Source of the DNA: Dermanyssus gallinae
Taxonomy: Eukaryota > Arthropoda > Arachnida > Mesostigmata > Dermanyssidae
Length of the DNA: 64,000 bases
Direction of reading: 5' to 3'
NCBI GenBank assembly: GCA_003439945.1
Contig: QVRM01004007.1
Span: forward strand, 744,001 to 808,000
Shown here: one piece after another, positions 57,365 through 64,000 of the stretch
How the letters are laid out: each line of letters begins with the position of its first letter
Numbering within the stretch: position 1 is the stretch's first letter
The notes under the pieces: generated by a model
Databases searched by the model: none
What the model saw: the letters and a program-made list of their open reading frames with translations, nothing else
Told to the model about the DNA's origin: nothing
Position numbers and translations under genes: made by a program

Positions 57365-59083
57365 TATTCTTTACTGGAGCTCAGTCTCGGCAGTAGCTGT
57401 GTCGTGCGGTGAATAATATTTTTCTGTCACGGATATACGGGTCCTTGGAGTACATCTGGAAGACAACTGTCGATGGAAGATGCAAATTAATGAGCTGAAA
57501 GAACGATACCCTTAAAGTTGTAAACATAATCAAGAATCTGTGCGGACTCTCTTGGGGAATATCTCCACCATCTGCCATTAAAATTGACAAGGCGCTTTTC
57601 TCGTCGAAAGTGGACTACGTCCTGCCGTTCATGACCAACCTGACAAAAAAAGAGACAACCGATCTAGACGCAATGACTGCAGTATGTGCTAAAGCAGCGC
57701 TGAGTCTACTCCCTATGACCAGTACACAAACCGCTCTGGCAGAAAGTGGCCTTATGCCCACTAACATACGACAAGAATTTCTAATGAGGTGTATATTAAT
57801 CAGATTAGCCAGAAGAGGCAATAAGCTACTGAGATTAATCCAGGACGAACGCCGAAATACCAAAGCAGCTGCCGCCCTAGAGGACATTCCCGAACTGAGC
57901 GACGGCATGCAGGCTCCTGATAAGCATGTATTTGCTATGTCAAATCTTGAGCATATGTCTGTGTCACTATCAATACCTAACATCCACAAAAGGAATGAAC
58001 ATGTCTCTTGGTACCTGAAGACTGCCGCCGAGCACCACATAAGCTTACTCTCACAGGAGTACTCGTCAGATATGTTCAGCGATTGGTCACAGCAAGATTT
58101 TACCGGAGGAGCAGGAGTTGTCATACCGGAAACCGGGACAACTATAGCGGTACATGTTGGAAACTGCCAGAGTTCAACCACGGCCGAAATTGTGGCAGTG
58201 CATGAGGCGCTTGTATTCGCTCTTCAAGACGATAATCCCAAGGACACGGTTATCTTCTGCGACTCTAAAGCGGCGCTGGAAGCTATCACAGCTGCAGACC
58301 CATCGGGGCCTCAAATCTCATCTAGTGCGTGCTTCGCTGCGCCGGCCATCTCAAAGCACGGCTGCGACTACAGTGGATTCCAGCTCACGTAAATGTACGA
58401 GGAAACGAGGCAGCTGACGAGGTCGCCAGAGACGCCCTACAGAAGAAGAAGCTGGATCGCGTATGCCTGGTGCCGCCTTCCTCAAGTCATGTCAAAGCTA
58501 AAGTGTGGAAACACAGTTGTCAAAAATGGAAGGAATTGGCAAACGGGATCTCACAAAAGCGTATCAATATGGGGATAGGGATACATTTTGCGGGACCACA
58601 TGACTTAAGCGAAGCCTCCCGTAGATGTGCTGTGACGGTTCACCGTCTGAGATGTGCCAAGGGTCTGAGCGGAAGCACGCTCAACCAAATTGGGGTAAAA
58701 TTATCACCCATGTGCGAGCAGTGTAACAAATATGATGACGTTATACACATTCTTACGGAATGCAGGAAATATGAAATGGAAGGAGCACAATGGATTAAGA
58801 CCGTCACTAAGCTTGGAGAGGACGGAAACATGTTATCAGTACGAATGGCTGACAGCAGACTTGCCAGTCTGGTGAAATTTGTCAATTCTTGTGATCTAGT
58901 GCTGTAAGTTAGCATGGGACTAGCGATGTAACTATCAGCGAAACATGTACAAGCTGTGAGCTTATCGGATGCTAAAAGCATCTAAAGCGTAAAATGTACC
59001 GCTGTGTAGTGGGTCTCTGATGTGAGACTCTCCAGATTATATATGTAATCAATAAACATCTATTAAAAAAATATTCTTTTCTG
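57365..59083 (+). mobile_element. 5'-truncated I-clade LINE with RNase H
   Basis: A 1.7-kb insert flanked by TATTCTTTACTG (57365-57376) and TATTCTTTTCTG (59072-59083), 11 of 12 bases identical, with a seven-A tail just before the right copy. It carries the end of the RT thumb, an RNase H domain and a C-terminal Cys/His motif, and a 3'UTR with GTGGGTCTCTGATGTGAGAC (59009 onward). The single frame is broken by at least two frameshifts. Confidence 0.8.
57420..58907 (+). pseudogene. I-clade LINE ORF2 C-terminus: RNase H and Cys/His domain
   Basis: Starts in the RT thumb (DIRVLGVHLEDNCRWKMQIN), shifts frame near 57512, then is open 57610-58392. RNase H motifs are MFSDWSQ (first Asp), TTAEIVAVHEAL (Glu) and VIFCDSKAALE (Asp). 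After a frameshift near 58340 come LQWIPAHVNVRGNEAADEVA (with the last catalytic Asp) and, at the end, MCEQCNKYDDVIHILTEC, the C-terminal zinc-like motif. The stop is at 58905-58907. RNase H removes the RNA strand after first-strand synthesis. The RT palm is absent because of truncation. Confidence 0.8.
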
Positions 59084-59727
59084 TAAGCGTTTTGACGCTA
59101 AAAAGAAGACTAAAGACTACGAACGCCTGTCAACATTAACGTATCTCCCCAATATTCTAACCGCTCTACTAGCTATCCTATGCGTCCAGCTAACGAGCCA
59201 CGATAGTCTGGCCAGGTTCCCAGCAACGAAGTAAGCAAGTACTATAATGAATGGCGGACCACTCGCAATGCCTCCTTCAATAACATCGACAAAGCAACGT
59301 GTAGAAAAACAAATCACAGCTACGCAACGGATTGGTCGAAATGCCTTGCCATAGCGAGCTCTCTGTCGCGTAGCGTGCCTGTCCCCAGGGCAATCGTTGG
59401 CTGGCAGGCAGCGTCATTTGGCCTGTTTTCGGCAAGATTGGATTGGTTAGATTAATAACAGGGTGCTGATGGAAGTTGCCGTCATTGGTCAAATGGTTCA
59501 CGGGCAACTGGGACAGGTCCGAGTAGCGCCAGGTTTACTGGCGCCGCCATGATCAACCTGCGCACGGTGAGATCGACTCACCACACCAGGCCATTGCCGC
59601 CTCCTTCTTTTTATGTTTCTTGTTCTTCTTTTAGACGTATTCAATTAGTGTCAGATTCATGCGCGTCACGCACGTTGGCACAGCTAAGCGTACCCAACAC
59701 ATTTCTCTTACGTGCTTTACTTTCCTA

Positions 59728-59766
<39 letters not shown>

Positions 59767-60644
59767 ATAGCTAAAATTGATCGAGATGTTTATACAACAA
59801 GAGCAATGCTAAACTCAGAGTACTACGGTCTAAGCAGGACAAATATACTAGTACGCTTTGCGGCTCATGGTTATCTTTGTACATTATGTGAGACTGAGGT
59901 TTTCCACAACTTTCCACAAGTGATACATGTATTTATAAATATTGTGTGCAATATATTATCGTAGTGAATGCCACGCAACCAGTAGCTGGACTGCAATTAC
60001 ACTTATATATATATATATATATATAAAGTGTGCGTGTGAGCATTCGCGCCATGCGCCATAACAACATATTATAGACTCTCTATGTCCTTACAGTTTTAAA
60101 AGGAATTATCGTGCTCTTAGATTATTCGGGCCATTACAAAAAAAGTGCGATGTGTTGTGTGTTGTCCTAATTTGCTAGTACATTTTAAGATCAGCATTTT
60201 CAAGCATTTCTGCATGACTACGGTCATATGCTTTTTTAGATACAGTTCGCAACAATATATGCAATTTTGTACGACTACGATAAACAACGACATAAATTAT
60301 TATAAAGTTCAGGCCTCTTAATGATAAAGGAATCTAAACACTATCTTCGAGAGTCTGGCGGATCGGATAGCGCTAAGTATATATATTCAAATCTTATTCA
60401 TGTCACGATCTCGAATTAACCAATTAACAATAAGTATAACTACACAGACAAACCTATATTTGTGTGTTTTACGGCAACTGTGGCATATTTTGGGTCAGAT
60501 AAAGTCATTTGTTTTATTATTTATTACACATTATTGTTTTTACGCTATTGTGCTACCTATAGGCACGCTCCTCCACGGTGCTAGAGTAACGATAAAGCTT
60601 CCAATTGTTAGGGTATAATTTGTGAGTAACGTTAATAGGCAATA
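59084..60644. other. AT-rich DNA with (TA)n arrays at 59730-59760 and 60004-60025
   Basis: No gene or other mobile element recognised. Confidence 0.5.
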
Positions 60645-60646
60645 TA

Positions 60647-61938
60647 CAGGTAGTTCAATAAGTTCTTAGAATGAGCTTTTTAGAATTCGAATTTTGGCAC
60701 GCTTTCACCGCTAATAGGAACTGCAACTTTTCGACTGCTAGCACTCAATATATTATGGTGATTGGCCGTTGCGATTTCGTTTGATAGCTTTTCCCGTGCA
60801 ACGTATCGGCGTGATTTTTAAAAATGGAGAAAAAAGAGTTTCGAGTGGTTTTTTCTTTAAGCATTTTTATTTCAAAGGTTGGAATGCGACCCAAGTAAAA
60901 ATTGAGTTAGACGAGACGTACAGTGACTCTGCGCCATGTTTTGCCACTGTTTCCAACTGGATTAATGTGTTAAAAAGAGGTCGCAGGAGCACCGAGGATG
61001 AACTACGTCCAGGAGGCCAAAAAACGGCAACTGATGAGGAAAACGTAGAGAAAGTGCGAAAAATTCTTGGCACAGATAAGCGAATGAACATTAAGAAAAT
61101 AGCGGAGGCATTAGGGATTAGTTTAGGCAGTGTGCATTTTATCCTACACGAAAACTTCAAGATGAAAGAGCTTAGAGCAAAATGGCTGCCGCATTTGCTC
61201 AACCAAGGCCAAAAAGACGCGCCTGTTTTGGCTTTACAGCGAAATTTGGCCAAGATGTCGAACAATCTGTCGGATTTTTGGTGCAGATCCATGACCGTCG
61301 ATGAAAGCCGGGTTCATCACTACACTCCCGAGACCCAAGAAGCATCTTGCCAATGGTGTGCACCTGATGAAGGACCTCCGAAGAGGGTGCGGACAACGGC
61401 ATTGACCGGAAAGGTGATGGCTACAGTTTTTTAAGACCAACGTAGAATAATGCTGGTCGACTACCTTGAGAGCTGTAAAACGATCACAGGAGAATATTAT
61501 GCAAGACTGTTGGACTGCCGTTAGCAAGAACTCATCGTTAAACGGCCCGCTTTGCAGAAGAAGGTTGTCCCGTTTCACCAGGGCAATGCTCCTGCACACA
61601 AGTACCGGCAAGCATCGGCAAAACTGGCCCAACTGAGGTTCGAACTTATTAAACAACCCTTCTATTCTCCAGACCTGGCCCCCTCTGATTATTTCCTCTT
61701 CGGACATTTGAAGAATAGTCTCGGTGGAAAGCGTTTTTCCAGCAATCAAGAGGTTAAGGCTGCTGTCAATGCCTATTTTCAGTCTAACGACGCGGAATTC
61801 TACTCAAGAGGTATGAAAGCTCTGAAATCTCGGTGGGAAAAGTGTATTGAGCTTCTCTGGGAGTATATCGAATAAGAAAAATTTTAAAACATGGTTTGGA
61901 AAATTCTCGGTTTTTATTCTAAGAACTTATTGAACTAC

Positions 61939-61941
<3 letters not shown>
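60647..61941 (+). mobile_element. mariner element, copy 2 (1,295 bp)
   Basis: Ends CAGGTAGTTCAATAAGTTCTTA (left) and its near-complement (right), flanked by TA at 60645-60646 and by the TA that opens an 84-base (TA)n array at 61942. By eye it is roughly 90% identical to copy 1 throughout, but the lesions differ. Confidence 0.93.
60824..61875 (+). pseudogene. mariner transposase, copy 2 (stops and a lost catalytic Asp)
   Basis: ATG at 60824. An insertion in a T run near 60855 shifts the N-terminus. From there one frame is open apart from TAA at 61432-61434 (where copy 1 has Trp-Asp) and TAG near 61520. HTH regions match copy 1. TVDESRVHHY keeps the first Asp (the following Trp is Arg). The second catalytic Asp is Gly (FHQGNAPAH). 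YSPDLAPSDYFLF keeps the third. The C-terminus is intact here (KNSLGGKRFSSNQEV ... ELLWEYIE) and ends at 61875, which shows what copy 1 has lost. Confidence 0.9.

Positions 61942-62025
<84 letters not shown>
61942..62025. repeat. (TA)n array, 84 bp, starting at a mariner target site
   Basis: The longest TA run in the window; its first two bases are the target-site duplication of mariner copy 2. Confidence 0.97.
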
Positions 62026-62027
<2 letters not shown>

Positions 62028-62037
62028 ATGATTATTA

Positions 62038-62680
62038 TTAAACAAAGAATAAATTCGGTCTAAGACAGACGCCCCGAGGTACACCAGAGTTGTGATTAAG
62101 CGAGTGACGATCTAAGTAAAGGTTTTCATTTATGATTAGTAGCATACTGTCGCTAACTCTGTCAAAGGTTTTGTAGAGATCAAAATCTATCCCATATATT
62201 GACGTGCGAATGGCTTTATCTACAAGTTTAAGGAGGCCGTTTGAAATACACAAAAACCGTTTTCTGTCAGATTCCAAAAGTGGCTAATTTTATCGGTCTA
62301 TTTTGAAGAGGTAAACATATCCAGCAATTACCATCGCCTAGCTGTGTTACATATATAATCCAAAGGGCATCTGCCGTACGTATGAGATCAGTAAACTAAC
62401 TGGATGACCCAGCTTCCGCCGCATATATGCATGCAAATCTAATCAAATAATTATTTGAATAAATGCCTAGCGCCGCAGCATCAACGTCAAGTTCATCAAT
62501 TACAACCTCGCAACATTTTAGTGAGCTTTTGACAACAATACATATGCCACCTTCTCTACTACCTCTATCGCAACGGCACATACTGTAGGGATCCTCAAGG
62601 GAGAGCCCTTTTGTCTGTCACATCATTGTTCAACCCAAGTTTTGGTTCTCATTATAACATAATTGTAATTTATAATAATA
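62038..62680 (-). mobile_element. jockey/CR1-like LINE fragment: endonuclease and RT pieces
   Basis: The minus strand from 62680 has an endonuclease piece (GGICIVVKSSLKCCE ... FACIYAAEAGSSS, 62396-62560). After a gap it has an RT piece with motif A (IYGIDFDLYKTFDRVSD, catalytic Asp) and motif B (NSGVPRGVCLRPNLFFV) at 62038-62277. The region between (end of endonuclease, first RT motifs) is deleted. The fragment stops close to the (TA)n array at 61942-62025. Confidence 0.65.
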
Positions 62681-62699
62681 CGATCTCTAAGATCTGGTA

Positions 62700-62947
62700 T
62701 GCCGTACTCTCTGTGTAATAAGCGTGCATTAAAATAAATAAATTTTAAATATTGGCCCAGGGAGGACGAGGGATTATGTTAGGATTAAATTTAGAGTGGA
62801 ATGTAGAAAAAACAAAGGTCGAGATGGAATGTCAAGAAGTGAAGGGCGTGATGAAGGGCAGCAGGGAAGCCTTGGCGCTTAGCAATAGTCGAGCTGTAAG
62901 ATAAAAGTAATACCCACGAACATCCTACACATATACACGGCAGTGCC

Positions 62948-63010
<63 letters not shown>

Positions 63011-63270
63011 GATATCCTCAGACCTGTGGGATTCTTAAGGAGGAAAGAGTAACTATGCACAGGCATATTTACTGCCTCCTTTAACGCTCCCAAGAGCTTC
63101 CAAGCGGGAAGGTCTTGGAAGCTTTAAATCGTTAGGTCCTGCTTGTCGAGTCGCGCGTAACTCCACAGGTACGTCTTCCACAATTTTTCTACGACTTGTC
63201 TTTGTGATACGTTGAGTGAGCTTTGCAGAAGATACGTTACGTGTTACGTACCCTGAAAGGGTGTGGAGCA
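62700..63270. other. AT-rich DNA with a (TA)n array at 62951-63008
   Basis: A 58-base TA run. The minus-strand open frame at 63053-63271 has no recognised domain. Confidence 0.5.
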
Positions 63271-63359
63271 ATCCTGGTTTGGTAGGTTTGTAAGCCTTAC
63301 ACTAGTCACGCATGCTGCTAGTGACGCGTCATGCGTCTCCGAAACCTTCCAGAAAAAAA
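63271..63359 (+). mobile_element. R1-type LINE 3' stub with poly(A)
   Basis: GGTTTGGTAGGTTTGTAAGC, CTTACACTAG, GCTAGTGACGCG and CTTCCAG plus seven As (to 63359) match the 3' end of the R1 relic at 27567-27644 piece by piece. Only the last ~90 bases of the element are here. Confidence 0.55.
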
Positions 63360-64000
63360 TGTACTAAAGCAACACTTTAAAATACGTTCTCGTCACCAAA
63401 CACAATCTAAAAATAACTAAATCTATTATAGTGTCCGAATTAGGAAAAGGGAAAAATGCAATGAGCAATTCTCGGCGGAGGACGTGTGAAACTGCATATC
63501 ACGACTGAAAAGTAGTTAAGCTTGTGGACAAAAGGAGCAAATGGAAATTGACGCGGTAAGCCAACGCATGCCGCTTGTGACAATATTTTCGAAAACGTCA
63601 AGAAATGTGTAACCTGCGACCACATCACGTTCGCTAAGCTTTTAAGACCGCACCGCGAGACATAACGTTCAATAAACAAGCGGCAATATATATCCATTTT
63701 CTCTAACATTTACGGTTCATAATTTCTCTGCAACGCTTAGGAAGAAACATAAAACGGTTAAAGTTATATAATAGGCGTTTTTCTCCGAGACCCGTTTTCT
63801 TTCAGTAAACGATGATGACATTGGGGAACTACGTCGAGAGACACGCACTTCAAATTAATACGACGATAACGAAACGTTGCTGGACTGGATTCCTGTTGCA
63901 CACCAGCTCAAGACAAGATTACATTATTAGTGTAGTATTAAACGGTATGGTGAACAATGTAAAAGTAAGTACATTCTATATCAGGGTCTAAAACTAAGAC
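63360..64000. other. AT-rich DNA, no gene seen
   Basis: Nothing recognisable up to the window edge. Confidence 0.5.

Noticed and set aside
1..64000. CRISPR arrays, operons, bacterial promoters or rRNA genes
   Set aside because: Nothing of the kind is present; the content is that of a eukaryotic repeat-rich region.

Overview
The window looks like repeat-rich intergenic (or intronic) DNA from an animal nuclear genome, most probably an arthropod. The evidence is the repeat content: R1-clade, R2-like, I-clade and CR1/L2/jockey-like non-LTR retrotransposons, BEL/Pao and Ty3/Gypsy remnants, a Tc1 element, two mariner copies, another degenerate mariner/Tc-type transposase and about twenty (TA)n arrays. 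A mite or tick would fit, but that is inference; nothing here is diagnostic. I found no host gene I can defend, no functional tRNA or rRNA gene, and nothing bacterial. Almost all the coding sequence belongs to transposable elements and almost all of it is broken.

Layout. 0-1.1 kb: (TA)n arrays with a duplicated LINE 3'-tail unit. 4.15-9.05 kb: a near full-length R1-clade LINE (called LINE A here) on the minus strand, with (TA)n on both sides, a 5'UTR minisatellite, ORF1 with three zinc knuckles, and an ORF2 with internal deletions. 10.1 and 27.65 kb: two fragments of an unassigned RT-associated domain with a PD-(D/E)XK-like pattern. 12.49-13.06 kb: a 5'-truncated LINE with a perfect 14-bp target duplication. 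15.9-16.6, 26.7-27.6 and 42.7-43.2 kb: R1-clade relics. 17.1-18.7 kb: a complete Tc1 element with one stop codon. 20.1-20.65 and 30.3-30.97 kb: LINE 3' pieces, the second carrying a tRNA-derived SINE. 22.05-22.6 kb: an R2-superfamily C-terminus (zinc knuckle plus restriction-like endonuclease).

34.26-35.54 and 60.65-61.94 kb: two mariner copies of one family with complete ends. About 36.3-41.6 kb: LINE B on the plus strand, with a coiled-coil plus SGNH-esterase-like ORF1 overlapping an EN/RT ORF2 by ATGA. 44.64-47.91 kb: a BEL/Pao relic with two diverged LTRs. 53.4-53.96 kb: a Gypsy integrase relic. 56.06-56.5 kb: a DDE-transposase relic interrupted by a (TA)n array. 57.38-59.07 kb: a 5'-truncated I-clade LINE with RNase H. 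62.0-62.7 kb: a jockey/CR1-like LINE piece. The rest is AT-rich DNA in which I see no gene.

No pathway is encoded. The common theme is (TA)n arrays used as, or generated at, insertion points: LINE A, the 0.7-1.1 kb tail units, the R2-like piece and both mariners all touch them. The two mariner copies, the Tc1 copy and the retroelements all carry inactivating changes, so I see no autonomous element.
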